Source: Phymatolithon calcareum
Taxonomy: Eukaryota; Rhodophyta; Florideophyceae; Hapalidiales
Assembly: GCA_977006965.1 (NCBI GenBank)
Contig: OZ345356.1
Span: forward strand, 992,001 to 1,056,000
Direction: 5' to 3'
Length of the DNA stretch: 64,000 nt
Under the pieces are notes generated by a model that saw nothing but the letters and a program-made list of their open reading frames with translations, ran no database searches and was not told the origin of the DNA. Of this stretch, positions 17,396 to 29,078 are shown one piece after another. Within the stretch, counting starts at the first letter, position 1, and each line of letters begins with the position of its first letter. A program made the translations under genes and the position numbers.

Positions 17396-20300
17396 ACAGG
17401 TGGCACAGGAATGGTGCAAACGTGGCGTACAGGTGGAAATTGACGCACAGTTACGGCACAGATATGACAGGGTGTACAGGAGTCCATGCGCACAGGTGGC
17501 GCACATATATTACAGTGTGCTCTATTCATGCACCATTCGTGTTAGTGCCTCTTCGTGCGCCATCGCTTTGATTACAAGTGACGCACATAGAATGGCTCTG
17601 TGCGCCTCTTGTAATCAATGAAAGATGGCGCACAAAACGCCGTGCGCCACAGCGTACTTTGATACACGTTCCGCACATCGGTGCGCACACGATTTTCTGT
17701 ACTTCCTCTGACGGCACACAAGCACCACTGTTCTCTGTTATGATAATGTCCTGACGCAGCGTAAGAGCCATAAATGGTTCCGGAAAGTCACACTAGCTCA
17801 AGAACGTGTGGCCGCCAAGCATGATTTTCTGTTCAAGAATCCAGGTCTTCAAAGCATGTGTGTCGAGATTTGTTCTGTTCCAGATGCCAGCAACAGAACG
17901 GCTACATCGCTCTACATGAAATTGGTAGCTCAATGCGGTTGAGAAGGCTGATTTACGAACGACCAGGTGTATATTTCCTTCACTTCGTCAGAACATTCTC
18001 ATAATTCTTTCGTTTGCCGACTATGGCTTTGTCAAATGCCCATGAGGTGAGAAGTCATATCTGCTCCCATTTTCGCGATGATGAATTGATGATAGTTCTA
18101 ATGGCTTCTATTTAAGAGGATCAAGAATTTCAAGAGCAGAATATCACACTGGATTTTAGTGGTAACGAGGTGCCAAGGTTCCTGTATTTACGGATATGTA
18201 AGTCAAACACGCAACATAAAATACATATTATGTTGCAGCTCAAGTTTTTGCCAGAAATGAGAACGGTTTAGAGCTACGACCGGGATTTTCCTTCGGCTTG
18301 CCGTAAAGAAAATTCTCTCGTTTTCCCACGGGGGTGAATCCGCTAACGAAAAGACTTGAAAGTGAGCCGCTCGCAATTGGTGTCCTCGTGCGAGACGTAT
18401 TGCCTACGAAATATCAGAGAAGCGTTTAGCATGAGGCGAATGCCTGTATTTGCAATCCCGAAGTATGCAGCCGAGAAATGGAAGAATTTCCAATCGCAAC
18501 TGATGATTCCATAATCTCTCTTTGTACGACGTAACTGTTAGCTACCCTTGGCTCGCGGCTTCGAAGCGAATGTGATCGGCATCAGTCTACGCACAAGAAT
18601 AGTGAAGAATCAAAGCGGATATCAGAAGAAGCAGAAGGAACTCATGCATGGAGTTCGAAATTCAAAAAAGTGTCAAACTAGGCTATATAGGGTGGCCTTC
18701 ATTTACTCGACAAAGGGAGCGTCAATGTCGCACTCAACATTTGTATCCTTATTGGCCTCTGTTTTCGTCTGCGTTTGAGACTGAGCTATGGGGGCGTCGC
18801 TCCACCGAAAACCGTTAAAATGACAGTATGCTCTTCCAGCTGCAAATCAGGCGCCTTTTCTCCGTTAGTGAGATTCCATTCACACAAAAGGCACGCGCTA
18901 ATGATTGGGATCTTGTATGCATAGGCACCAGAAAGCATTTCAGTAGCCACCGATTTCGAAAATCAATGTCATCCACAGGATTTTCTCGACGGCATGCGCT
19001 AACGTTCTCCCTTTAGGTCCATGGAACTTGTCGTAAAAGCGGCCAACACGCTCTCGCATATTTTCTCGTGGAAGTCGGCCATCATGATAAAGCCAGTGGA
19101 AAATATACGTAAACGAAGAGGAAAAAGAATATGGTAGCAACTTCTTTCGAGATATTCCGCCACCAGCTGGATGTAAAAGTCCACGCTTGCTCATGAACGA
19201 AGCATGCAGCGTCTGAAAAAAAGAAGCCATCGCACTTGCACTGCACTTGACCCAACTTTCAGCGCAGATCGACGAGTAAAGAACAGATACAATTTCACGA
19301 CATCATTCTCTCTGAATTTTCCTGGTGAAGCCAGAGCGTAACCAAGTCGAAGACAAATCTAAAGAATTGTTTTCGTTAAGGATGCATGCGCTTCGAGCTC
19401 GAAGACAAATGCAAGGCACTGGGCTGGCCTCTGCCCGGATGCTACCCCAGAACTGCAATCGTGAATACGGGCATTTCGAAGATGTGACATGCGATTTCTA
19501 TCATAGTTTTCGCGTTGGCATACGTTGATTATTGTGGAAATTAATTACCTGCACTTTGAAAATGAGCCTGGCCCAGGGAACACCACTATCTACCCTTCGA
19601 AAGTGGTGCAATCTGGTTCCCAAGGGGACTCAAACTCGAAACGCTGGAGCGTATCATCATTGCTGATTCCACGGTTTGCCGGATGATATGCGCGACATTT
19701 GCAACCAGTTCCTTGTCAGATGTTCCGCGATCAATTCGCAACAATTTCTTTTCGCAGAACCGTGGAATATTTGCAAACGACTTGCATTCGTCGTTTTCAA
19801 AATGGCCGACTATTGCTGAATATTTTGCTGAAAGAAAACGCATTCAAGCCGCCTCCGTTTGGCATTTGAAATCTTATATTATGGTGCAAACGGAAAGAAT
19901 TTTCGATGTTGCTCTGTACCCACCTTATCGCCGCAGCCAGCGAGAAGTTAACAGAGCGCAGCTGGAGACGTCCGCTGCAAGCGAAGTTGACGCTTACAGA
20001 ACTACTTCCGCGGGTAGCCAGGGCATCACTGTCGACGCGACAGTGTGTCCGAGCGCAGTGGCGGTATAATTGACGGGATTTGGATCCCCGCTGAACTTTA
20101 GGTCAGTGTCTGAGTCGCTGTGGAAATTTTAGCCAATTTGCAATCGGTCCGTGCAACCTTTTCAACCGCCTTGCGGCAGTAGAGAAGTCACAGTCGGCTC
20201 GATTTCATCGCCTCCATGAGGTTTTCGGGGCACGAGCTTATACCATCCCCTCAGAATGTTCACGAAATCGTTTGTCATTCATCCTCTAATCCCGTCTGCC

Positions 20301-20936
20301 AAGTTCCACTTATTGTGGACGAGAGTGAAAGTGCGCGCGGTGAGTAATTAGCTTGAATGGATGTCAATTCTGTTTTCAGACTCCGTTCGGAATTGTGGGA
20401 AACAGTAACACTCCGTCGGTGAGTGTGAGAAATGTTCAATTTGCACCTGGTGCTGGCAGATTGCTATGGTGGTCATTTTGCGAAACGAACTTTAAGCAGT
20501 AGCGGAACGAGACCCTTTGAAGAGGCTGCAGGGTTTTGACATCTTACCTAGTGGTGGTTCCAGGGCTGATTCGAAGTTCAAGCCGAGTGATGACTGAACT
20601 CTGCGAATCGAGGACCTTGTGCGCGAGGAGGAATTGATGGCGTCAACACTCACGGTGCTTACTTATTCTTCTGTCTTCGCACCAGACTAGGTGTTCGACA
20701 TTGTTTGAAGGCGGTATGTGAAGACTACATCATGGCCATATTGCACTCCAGTACAGTGCTACGACGTATCTTGTTCGGGGGGAGAATGTCAGACTAATAT
20801 TTTTGGGAAAGCACGTTTTTTCATGGCTTGCATTGCTCTCGCAATGTTGCACAGTCTCCATGCCGTGGGCGACGGAAACGTACACCACTGCCGCAAGAGT
20901 GAGCTTCTCGTCAGTCAGATTTACAATACCGGTACG
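17396..20936. other. spacer without a supported gene
   Basis: About 3.5 kb with only short unrelated open frames. At 17390-17720 the DNA is rich in GGCGCAC/GTGCGCC words (for example GTGGCGCACA, GTGCGCCATC, GATGGCGCAC, GTGCGCCACAG), a loose low-complexity pattern. A minus-strand stretch at 18940-19230 (YSFSSSFTYIFHWLYHDGRL) and one at 19586-19843 look somewhat protein-like, but I recognise neither and see no start or splice support. Confidence 0.5.
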
Positions 20937-20941
20937 CATCA

Positions 20942-21384
20942 TGTTGGAGGAAGGTTAGGGAATGGATGAGGAGAGTGGAAAACTTTGGTTGAAAGAAAAT
21001 AGTTGAGTAGAAGCTGAGATAGGTGAGAATGTGTTCCTTGGTTTATTCACTTGGCGGACCTCAGGTCTGGCATATATAGGCCTGAGAATCCGACCAGACA
21101 AGGTAAAAACCTTAATCGACGACGGAGACACTCTAACCCTAAACAAATTGTTATAATATCATATGACACGTGTAACAAAAAAATCAAAAAATTATCTACT
21201 GAGTGAGGGGAGTATGATTATAATACTCTTATTATACTTTAACACGTGTCGCTGCCAATCTTCTTGATTCAAAGTTCTGAGACACTTTGACTTTCGACTT
21301 GACACGTGTACACGTGTACCGATATCATACCTTGATATTGAAGTTTGTTTGCGACTAGAGCTCCAAGCAATCACACTTCCAACA
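20942..21384 (-). mobile_element. solo copia LTR with target duplication
   Basis: 443 bp, TGTTGGAGGAAGG...CACTTCCAACA, flanked by a perfect 5-bp duplication CATCA (20937-20941 and 21385-21389). Same subfamily as 6891-7334, including the ACACGTGT motifs and the TATATAGG stretch. Confidence 0.93.
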
Positions 21385-21389
21385 CATCA

Positions 21390-22440
21390 GTGAAAATATG
21401 TAGTGTGTGTAACAGGATGGTGCAAGTCTCACCGTATTCGGGCAATCAAGCATCATTTTATGTGTTCTTAGAGCCTCTCATTTGCCCGTTGCGCACTAAT
21501 GGTGCAATAGGATCATTGAAATGCGTGTCCTGGTTTTCTGCTTCCACCGCCGAGTACCTAGTTCCTGAAGATACGCATCAGTAGACATTTCGGTAGATAT
21601 ATAGAGTGTCGCTCACTTTGAGCGGCCCTCGAAGAGCGGGGTGCTACCTTAGCGGAAACGATCTTGTACTAAACTCATCTTGCCGAATCTTCTTTATTCC
21701 TAACGGCTGGTAGCTCACAACTCATTCCGCGCGCACGACGACTGACCCCTTTTTGCGCGTCCTCTTGCGCGTCCGTGACAATCATCGTCTGGTGATTGCC
21801 TGTACTTGCTCTTTCCCGTGGAAATGTCTCGCACCTGAGCATAACTCTTGAGGAGTTTTGAACGTCTTGGGGTCAACCGCGCGTCGTAGATATCTTGATC
21901 TCGGAACCCTCCGACAGCCGTTTAGCGTGGCTATAACATTGGGAAACTTTGCTTTCTTGGTTCAATGACACCGTGCGTGTACAAATATCTCCGGAAAGAA
22001 CAGAACGACGACACCGACAAAAGTTTAACTATCCTGCTACGATAGTTAGCTATCGCCCCACAAAAACTTCTTTACAAAAAGTGTGGACGGCCGCAATCGT
22101 AAGGGCTCTCGGACTATACACCCTTGAGCCGTCAGGACTGCTCCTGCACGGATCGTTTCTTTCTGAAACTTGTTGATGCGTTTCTTTGACATAAGCTTCA
22201 CCTCTGAAGTTACTGGTGAGATTTCTGTATTCTAGGATACAAGTTATCTCCTTTCATACCAACGGGAGTGACGAAACCAATTCTTAGTCTTCTGGAGTGT
22301 TGTTCATTTGGTCGTGTTTTCGTGTCTGTAGACTTAATTTACGACCCAAAGGACTCGTTTTGAGTTTTGGCACTACTCTGACACTCGTTCTGATATCTCT
22401 GACGCGTTCGGAAAGCCGTCTTAATTCTTTGAAAAACTTC
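21390..22440. other. spacer without a supported gene
   Basis: No open frame longer than about 80 codons and no repeat that I can trace elsewhere in the window. A TTCTTTATTC stretch and Cys-poor short frames do not form a recognisable gene. Confidence 0.45.
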
Positions 22441-22504
22441 TGAGGTCTCACTGAACGGCTTTAAAGAAAAATGAAAACGAACAGATATACCCAACAAATA
22501 ATGG

Positions 22505-22910
22505 AGAAGCACCTCAAATAGCAGGAAAGGATTGAAAGAGGACCTATATCAATTTCAGCTTCCTTGCAAAATAAGTTTATTGTGCAAGAAAGCTGGGACA
22601 TACCAAAGGGCAGAAGGCATGTGCCAAAAGAGTACACAATTAGCACCGAAGAAGACCGAAACACCTGGATCTTAAGTGGACATAAACAGAAGAAATGGAT
22701 TCCATTTTGTCCTATTCTTCCATGTAAGACCAAAGGAAAAAAGTGCCTTCTAAGAGACTGCGAAGATTTCGAGGAAGATGAAAAGAAATGGCTATTGCAG
22801 AAACACAAGTAGAAAAAAGAACAAGAAAGGCATGAAGAAAGTGTCAAGCCAGACAATGGATGCGAATCATAAAAATACTACACTCATCAAGGCAAGACTT
22901 GGGGGAGTGT
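22505..22910 (+). pseudogene. possible end of another retroelement with purine tract
   Basis: A Lys/Glu-rich frame (QESWDIPKGRRHVPKEY..., 22564-22812) continues through a TAG into KKEQERHEESVKP. About 90 bp later comes CTTGGGGGAGTGTAGGCAAT (22897-22916), which has the form of a copia polypurine tract followed by an LTR start (TGTAGG...). I do not recognise the protein. If the reading is right, an LTR should follow but is obscured by the LINE remnant after 22980. Confidence 0.3.
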
Positions 22911-23029
22911 AGGCAATAATGATATACGCAGATGTCGGATAAGATGTCAATCTGATGCCTCCGGACCCAGTAAGCTGACTACGCGCGACACAGTACAGCG
23001 GAGTATTTTCCCCCTCGACGCCCGCTTAC

Positions 23030-24005
23030 GGGGATATTTGATGATTTTATTTTTGAGAGCTCCCAAAGCATCAACTTGGAGTAACGGTGCAGCTCTTGCA
23101 TAATCTCTACGCTAAAGTCATCTGGCTGCTCAAAACGTTCTTGCTTCGTAATTCTCTCCCAACAAGAGCTCCTGTGAGTCTCTTGCACTCAAACTTAATT
23201 TCTGTACTCATCTTCGATGACGCTAGAGTACGTTGCAAGGCGACTAGTTCGATCACCGCGGTAATTTCACAGTAAGCACCCAACACTGATTTCCTTCAAA
23301 CGGGTATTCGGTTGAATGTCAACCTTAGGCACCTTAAACGTGTTGTTCTTTCTCCTATGTAAAGGATCTCTGGTAGCTTGCCTTCAGTAGGAATCTTCAT
23401 TGATCTGCCTTCTTTTTCCTTTTCCCATACCTTAATTGTTTCCTCTCTCCTCCTCTTCTTCGTGACAGATCCCTCCTGGGCTTTCTGAAGGACTTGTCGC
23501 AAATCATGAGATATTCAATTTCCTTCATTGCTTCCTTTACGTCCTCATCTCTTCCAACGTACTCTTCTGTTTCTTCAAGGCGCTTTTTGTGTCGTACCAG
23601 GCTTAATGCAAACCTTTCTGCTTGATGACGTCTCCTCATCTTTGGTGGTCCCAGTCGGCACAGAACTCGCATTCGGTCCCGGCGGTGTTCGACATACTTT
23701 CCGAAAACATTCTTGTAGAACAAGCCCTCTGCCGACTCGATTGCCGAGAGCAATCGATTTGTCATTGGAGTAACGTGTAACGCATTCTCCCATTTCGGGA
23801 TAATTAGCGACTTAAAGATCCTGATGCATGTCTCAGGTTTGAATCCTCGAACATTCACTCCAAGCTCCCGAAGCTTATGTATGCATCCTGCAGCATTTCG
23901 AACTCTTGCTATGCCGTGTCATCCGTAACACCCTTGTTATTCATGCTTACCCCAAGATACGAGAGTCTCCAGGCTTGATATAGTTCTCGTCCAGCCAAGT
24001 AAAAC
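23030..24005 (-). pseudogene. LINE remnant: end of reverse transcriptase and 3' tail
   Basis: The minus strand encodes LYQAWRLSYLGVSMNNKGVT (about 23990-23930) and, after frame breaks, FKPETCIRIFKSLIIPKWEN...LLSAIESAEGLFYKNVFGKY (23858-23690), which match the RT C-terminal region of the LINE at 32250-32960. After HQAERFALSLVRHKK a Lys/Arg-rich end follows. The RNase H part is missing. At 23040-23070 the tail GGGAGCTCTCAAAAATAAAA resembles the 3' ends of the other LINE copies. Both ends are truncated. Confidence 0.72.
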
Positions 24006-24217
24006 GTGTACTCCCGCTTAAGGATCAGAGGTAGGTTTTTGTACCCTCTCATACTAGGTCGAAACTTCTAGCCACATATAACTCTAGACACGAGTCTGGA
24101 AAGTCAAAGTTGCCCCAAGCGTCTGCTGATGCGTTGGTAACTCTTAAATAAAGAATCTCCATTTCTTCCTTCTTCTTATTTCCGACAGCGCCTCTGGCTT
24201 GAAAACATAGAGCACAT

Positions 24218-24544
24218 CAAAGCATTGGAATTATTTATTTATTTTTATTCTTTTCTCGAAAAGTGTCGATAATAAATAATTTATTGTTGAACGCAGAAGC
24301 AATAAATTATTTTATTCAAGTTCAGTGAGGTATAAATAACTGGTTATTCCCCGAATTATTGGATCCTTCTTGCTACTTTCTGTCGCGATAGAATAACCGG
24401 ATCGAAAAAATGAGGAGTCCGATACAAAAATTGTCGCAACCACGACGATCTCAATAAATACAATAAATATGCGAGACTCAGGAATAAATTATTGGAACAA
24501 TAATTTAAATAATTACAATAGCAATTATTTTTTCCAATGCTTTG
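24218..24544. mobile_element. hAT-type MITE with 8-bp target duplication
   Basis: A 327-bp AT-rich element with terminal inverted repeats CAAAGCATTGGAA...TTCCAATGCTTTG, flanked by a perfect 8-bp duplication GAGCACAT (24210-24217 and 24545-24552). An 8-bp duplication and a CA-initial inverted repeat are hAT hallmarks. There is no coding capacity; the interior is full of AATAAATTATT-like words. Confidence 0.85.
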
Positions 24545-24719
24545 GAGCACATAGGCGAGTTGTGGATACTTGCCCGTATGGAACGCTCAGGCATTGGTCT
24601 CCGCAAGACCGAGAATATCGATAGCATTCTACTGGAAAGGTTGCGTGATCATACGGTGCCTTTCAGGAGACCTTCCAGCCTTTCATCGTATGCTTCCCTC
24701 CTCGTGGTTGATTCCTGTA

Positions 24720-24910
24720 CTTCTATCCTTAGATCATTTTATGGTATATAAGAGAGCGTAGCCGACCCCAAGTAGAGGGCCCATCGGCTATTGACCATCG
24801 ACTCTCGGCACGAATTTAATTCTTCTTCTTTATTCTAATGTTCACACATTACCTGAACTACGCTCAAACGACCAGTACCATGGCGTCCCTTGGTTTCACG
24901 GCTTCTTCAA
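24720..24910 (+). promoter_or_regulatory. TATA-box region, possible LTR promoter
   Basis: ATGGTATATAAGAGAGCG at 24741-24758 is a good TATA context, followed by CGACTCTCGGCACGAATTTA and a T-rich stretch, then CTTCTTCAACA near 24902-24912. The pattern recalls an LTR R-U5 region. No gene is seen immediately downstream. Weak call. Confidence 0.25.
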
Positions 24911-25340
24911 CACACGCACCGTTGGGAAACATTAATCTGAGAAGAAGAAGTTGTAGACCTTTTTATTTAGTTCCCAGCTCATCTGCAGACACTTAAATAT
25001 CTTTGCGACGGTCATTGTGTCCCAAATTCGAGGTCGGGAATAATCGCTGTCGAGAAGACAAGAAACAACGGGTCTCAAGTGTCTCCGTCTCGCACACTGC
25101 CGCCTGTTTCTCATAACAAGACAATAAATTCGGAGAGAGTCTATCTAGCTCTGGATGAGCGCCGCTTCATACGCCAGCGCCGATGACCAGATTCGGAATG
25201 GTATAAATGCGATAGCACCCGAGCATAGCATTGTGTCGGAAGGCAGTCGGAATAAGAATCACCAAGTCTTAGTCGGCTCAGTGCACCTTCCGGGAGCACA
25301 CGGAGAGAAGTCGCTAGTGTAGGCGTCTCGCCATGCCTGT

Positions 25341-25480
25341 TCCCCGTTTGGGAAACCAGCGGTCATAGCAGATCACTAAGACTAACTGATGTGTGACGAC
25401 ATTCTTGAACAGCACGTGGACCTTCGCGAGGTTCTACAATGCTGAGTGCGCGAAAGGTAAAACACTCTCTTTTGTTCTGA
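25341..25480 (+). repeat. direct repeat, copy 1
   Basis: Matches 25936-26080 at roughly 80%, with shared words AAACCAGCGGT, AACTGATGTGTGAC, ATTCTTGAACAGCA and ATGCGCGAAGG/GAGTGCGCGAAAGG. The two copies are in the same orientation, about 600 bp apart. Nothing between them looks like a gene, so they may be LTR remnants or a tandem duplication. Confidence 0.6.
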
Positions 25481-25935
25481 ACTGCTCATTGCGGTTTTGC
25501 GACACATTGGACCACGGAAAGAGCCTTGCTTGACTAAATGCTTGTATGGTCGAATGCGACACGTTCTAATGGAGTACCAGACCCAACCTCTTTCCCATAG
25601 TTGGGACTCACAGACGAAAATATTCCACTGTACTGTATTACGCAGAATTGACGGGACGTGGATCAGATGACTTCATGTTTCGAACGCAGCTTCTACTATC
25701 TCAGGCAGGTCGAATTTGGAGAAAATGAAATGGGATTTTTCGGTTTCCGTTTAAACAGCTCCCATGGACTCAGTTGGGAAAGCATCTCGGCCCTCTAGAC
25801 CCTTGGAAAACAAGTCAGAATAGAAGCTGCTTAGAAATTTTCTCGTGCCCAGTTTTACTTCTCGTCGCATATCACTCCAGACATAAATCTTGAAGTTACA
25901 AAGTTGCCCCAAGCAACTTCTCATGCATTATTCCC

Positions 25936-26080
25936 GATTCTCGTTTTGGCAAACCAGCGGTTTTTACGAATCACCAGGACAAACTGATGTGTGACAATAT
26001 TCTTGAACAGCATGTGGGCTTTCTCGAAGTTTTACAATACTAAATGCGCGAAGGGTAATAAATCTCCTTTCGCTCCTTAA
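25936..26080 (+). repeat. direct repeat, copy 2
   Basis: Second copy of the 25341-25480 repeat. Just upstream (25890-25915) it also shares AAAGTTGCCCCAAGC with 24101 and, more loosely, 37660. Confidence 0.6.
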
Positions 26081-26322
26081 TTCAACAATAGCCAAGCATT
26101 AAAGAAAGAAGGTCTCTAACGCGTTTGACTGAAATCAATTGGCAGAAAAAATCCTTCTTCCGTGCGGAGAAGCACCTGGGGACTCTACTAAGTGTCCAAT
26201 TTTGAGAATCGAAATGAGCCATCATTACAATAAACAAAATTTTGTTTCTAATGCATTGAGAGGTATAGGATGCAAAGAGTTACCCGCTCAATGAATGAAT
26301 ACCAGCCTTTATTGGTGTTCCT

Positions 26323-27645
26323 CTACTCAGTGACCCCACGTTGAATCGGAGGAGGAACTCCAAATCGAAGTGGCTCTAACATTCCAAGGAAGCATACCAT
26401 TACAGCATGGACGGGTTCGAGAACACGATAGGAAAGCTTATCTAGTTCCATTCCAGGAAAGAGTTGATATACTCCATATTGCCAAGGAAATCGTAAAGTG
26501 AGTATCCAAACGCTCAACACGATAATAGTAAGCAATGATACAAATCGAACAAAAAATCGTGCCCTTGTAGGCTGTGGTCCAACCGCATAGATGGAAATTG
26601 CGGCTAGCTCGACAATAGGCTTGCTGAAGATATACCAGGCAAACTTGTGATCCATGTAGTACACGCTGCAGTAGCCATTCACATCCGTGGGCCTGCTCTC
26701 CCATACGAAAATAACGAAAAGAATGAATCGAAACACAAATACGAATATGATCGAGACCAAGGACAATAAGATCGATTGCGGGCCAGCTCTTCGCAACGCA
26801 CATGCATACCAGCTTGACGGTGGAGAAGGTGGACCATCTTCGACTTCATGATTACATGACGAAGGTGGACCATCTTCGTCTTTATGGTTACATGACGGTA
26901 GGCAAAGGCAGCGGGAAAGCGAATATGAAAGAGTCGCTGCACGGGCAACGGCTCTTATCTGGGCTTGCGTTAGGAAGGTAGCAGACGATTCGCAGTAAGT
27001 GAAATAGTCCTCCGAAAACGCAAGTGTGAGAACAATTGCAAATAATAAGACATATAGCAAACTCAAATGAAGCCATTCTCTAATCTGAAATCCAAAAATC
27101 CATAGCGACGTGGACACGACATTCTTGCCCACGAATTCGTTTGCAAGCCCTGTTAATAAGAGCAGCATCAGACCGGCGATAACAGGCAGAGTATATGTCC
27201 GCCAATCATGAGTCCGCCAGCTCCGGAACTTCTCAACGTGATTTGCAACGGAGCAGTCATTCAAAGCGCTGTGGAAGAGTGATGGAGATAGTGGTAGCTT
27301 TCTGACGTCGGACATTAACAGTGCTGAGACATTGATTCTGTCCCAGGGACAGCCGCGACACCCATGGCTTGTGAGAAGGAGGGACAAACCAGAGCATGTC
27401 TCCGAAATATCATAACCATAATATGCCTCAAGCGCGTGTTGCAAGCATTCAGCTTTGTTCTTTCGAGTAACGTCTTGAAGGCAAGGATCAAATGAGCCAT
27501 TCCTGGTGCAAAGCGGGGAGTCTGCAGAGGTGCATGTCGAGTTCGAGTATCGCCCTGAGCCGGGGGCCGGATAGAATGCCAAACATGGACACACTAAGAC
27601 AAGTAGCAGGCAAAGAAGATGAGTGTTTTGGGAAGAGCTCGACAT
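26323..27645 (-). CDS. secreted/multi-pass membrane protein, unknown function
   Basis: An intact intronless gene of about 440 residues, the longest clearly host-type gene here. I chose the ATG at 27645 over the in-frame one at 27690 because the product then begins MSSSSQNTHLLCLLLVLVCP, a good signal peptide. A Cys-rich luminal part follows (about 20-150) with N-glycosylation sequons (NST, NGS, NVS) and many paired Cys. Then come about six hydrophobic segments: near PVIAGLMLLLLTGL, LSLLYVLLFAIVLTL, LLSLVSIIFVFVFRFILFVI, PIVELAAISIYAV, FVSLLTIIVLSVWIL and HAVMVCFLGML. A cytoplasmic or loop insert contains two copies of CNH..EDGPPS. I do not recognise a family. Neighbours are repeats, so context gives no clue. 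Confidence 0.7.
   Translation of the reverse strand: MSSSSQNTHLLCLLLVLVCPCLAFYPAPGSGRYSNSTCTSADSPLCTRNGSFDPCLQDVTRKNKAECLQHALEAYYGYDISETCSGLSLLLTSHGCRGCPWDRINVSALLMSDVRKLPLSPSLFHSALNDCSVANHVEKFRSWRTHDWRTYTLPVIAGLMLLLLTGLANEFVGKNVVSTSLWIFGFQIREWLHLSLLYVLLFAIVLTLAFSEDYFTYCESSATFLTQAQIRAVARAATLSYSLSRCLCLPSCNHKDEDGPPSSCNHEVEDGPPSPPSSWYACALRRAGPQSILLSLVSIIFVFVFRFILFVIFVWESRPTDVNGYCSVYYMDHKFAWYIFSKPIVELAAISIYAVGPQPTRARFFVRFVSLLTIIVLSVWILTLRFPWQYGVYQLFPGMELDKLSYRVLEPVHAVMVCFLGMLEPLRFGVPPPIQRGVTE
26826..26903 (-). repeat. 39-bp minisatellite, two copies, within the membrane protein gene
   Basis: Two tandem copies of a 39-bp unit sharing GAAGGTGGACCATCTTCG and ATGNTTACATGA. They encode SCNHKDEDGPPS and SCNHEVEDGPPS. 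The length is a multiple of three, so copy-number change would keep the frame. Confidence 0.75.
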
Positions 27646-27699
27646 GATGGAAACCCAGCAAAGAGGGCCGTGGAAGGAAAGGTCAAACACAAGGATGAG

Positions 27700-28480
27700 A
27701 AACTGCGAATCTATTGCGCATGGAGCGAGACGGAGAAGGCCAAAAAACGCAAAAATCGCCGTGGATATGAACGAGAATAGTCAGTGAATGTCGTCTGCAC
27801 CGTTTGTTGGGCTCGATAGGCGGTGTTTGCAATTACAAGAGAGGTGGCTGCTGCGATTTGCGAAAAACGTACGGTGGCGTGTTAATTTGCTACGTGGTGT
27901 TTTCTTCCATTTGTAGCGCACCGAGCGGCTTACTAGGCGAGCAAATCACTGCACGCTTTGTGGAGGGGGGGAAATTGTAGGTTTTTATTTTAGAACCTCT
28001 CAAAGCCGGTATTCACCATCACCAGAGAAGCTTCCTGTTCATACTGCCATCTCATTACCCAATCAGATCACATTACACTATCATTTCTTCTAACATACTG
28101 TATAGATTTCCAAGGAGGAAATTCACTACATGGCCACCAAAAATTGGAAAAATTCACTACATGGCCATCTCTGGCCAAATCTACTACTCATCCGTTACGA
28201 GTACAACGGCGCTCTGTAAGCACATTGTCGTATTCATCTGCAACGCTCATGACATCAGCCAATAGTGGGCCTCTATTTCGCCTCAGCGGAATGACATCGC
28301 TGAGCGGGAACAATATCATCGAGCGGAAAAGTGCTGGCCAGCGCACGATTATTTTAACCATGATAATATGTCGAATATGAACAGGGGACCACACCAATTG
28401 GCACATACGACAAGGCTGAAATGGCTGTATTCATTGCAGGCTTCTGATAATTGGCGAATCGGTGGAGACGGAATACACTG
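27700..28480. other. upstream region and spacer
   Basis: Includes the presumed promoter of the membrane protein gene (27650-27900), where I see no clear TATA box. At 27975-28005 a GGTTTTTATTTTAGAACCTCTCAAAGCC stretch resembles, on the minus strand, the 3' tail of the local LINEs (compare 28494-28525). No gene is supported. Confidence 0.4.
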
Positions 28481-28489
28481 GTGGGTGGT

Positions 28490-29078
28490 AATTGAAGGTT
28501 TTTATTTTAGAAGCCCTCAACGCCGGCGCGCGCAGACACCAGAGCAGCTTGGCATTGCGCTGTACCCCTTCCAGTTACGTACATTTGAAAATTACTGCTT
28601 CAAATCAGAATTCGAATGTGGTGGACTACCTGAGTATGATCAAATACTTAAACACCTGTCATGATTATCCCCGTTTTTGTTTCCAATTTCGCGCTAAACC
28701 GAAACGGTGAGAATCATCACGTGAGAGTGTGATGTCCCATGCATTTCAACAGTAATTTGATTATCCTACATCCGGCTTTTGTCAATATCGATAAAGTCGA
28801 CGTTTCCCGTAAACTCCAGGGAAGACTATAGCATATCGCCTCCATCATCACACCAGCAACTCCTCTTGCATCTCACATTCTAGCATCATTAGTTTGTCCA
28901 TCGCTTGTTCCACGTCCTGTTCTATTCCCTCATTCATCTTGGGTTGGGTTAGGTTGCGTTGGAGGGTTTCCAACAGCACCGCTGCTAGTTCGTCATAGCT
29001 GTCGATATATGCCGACGGGTTTCGCGGAGGGAAGCGGCCGAAAAACCATTTGTCTGCCCAAAGTCTGCAGAATGGCAA
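28490..29078 (-). pseudogene. LINE fragment: C-terminal domain and 3' tail
   Basis: The minus-strand frame 29078-28848 reads WFFGRFPPRNPSAYIDSYDE..LLETLQRNLT..EQAMDKLMMLECEM. It aligns with the C-terminal domain of the LINEs at 55581 and 56616 (..GRFPQVSTTS..METLERTLAGY..ALDELLLFSK). After a gap, GTTGAGGGCTTCTAAAATAAA on the minus strand (28505-28525) resembles the common LINE 3' end. No target duplication found. Confidence 0.5.

Noticed and set aside
19560-19650. Possible tRNA-like A/B box near GTGGTGCAATCTGG and ACTCAAACTCGAAACG
   Set aside because: No cloverleaf can be formed and the B box does not match GGTTCGANTCC.
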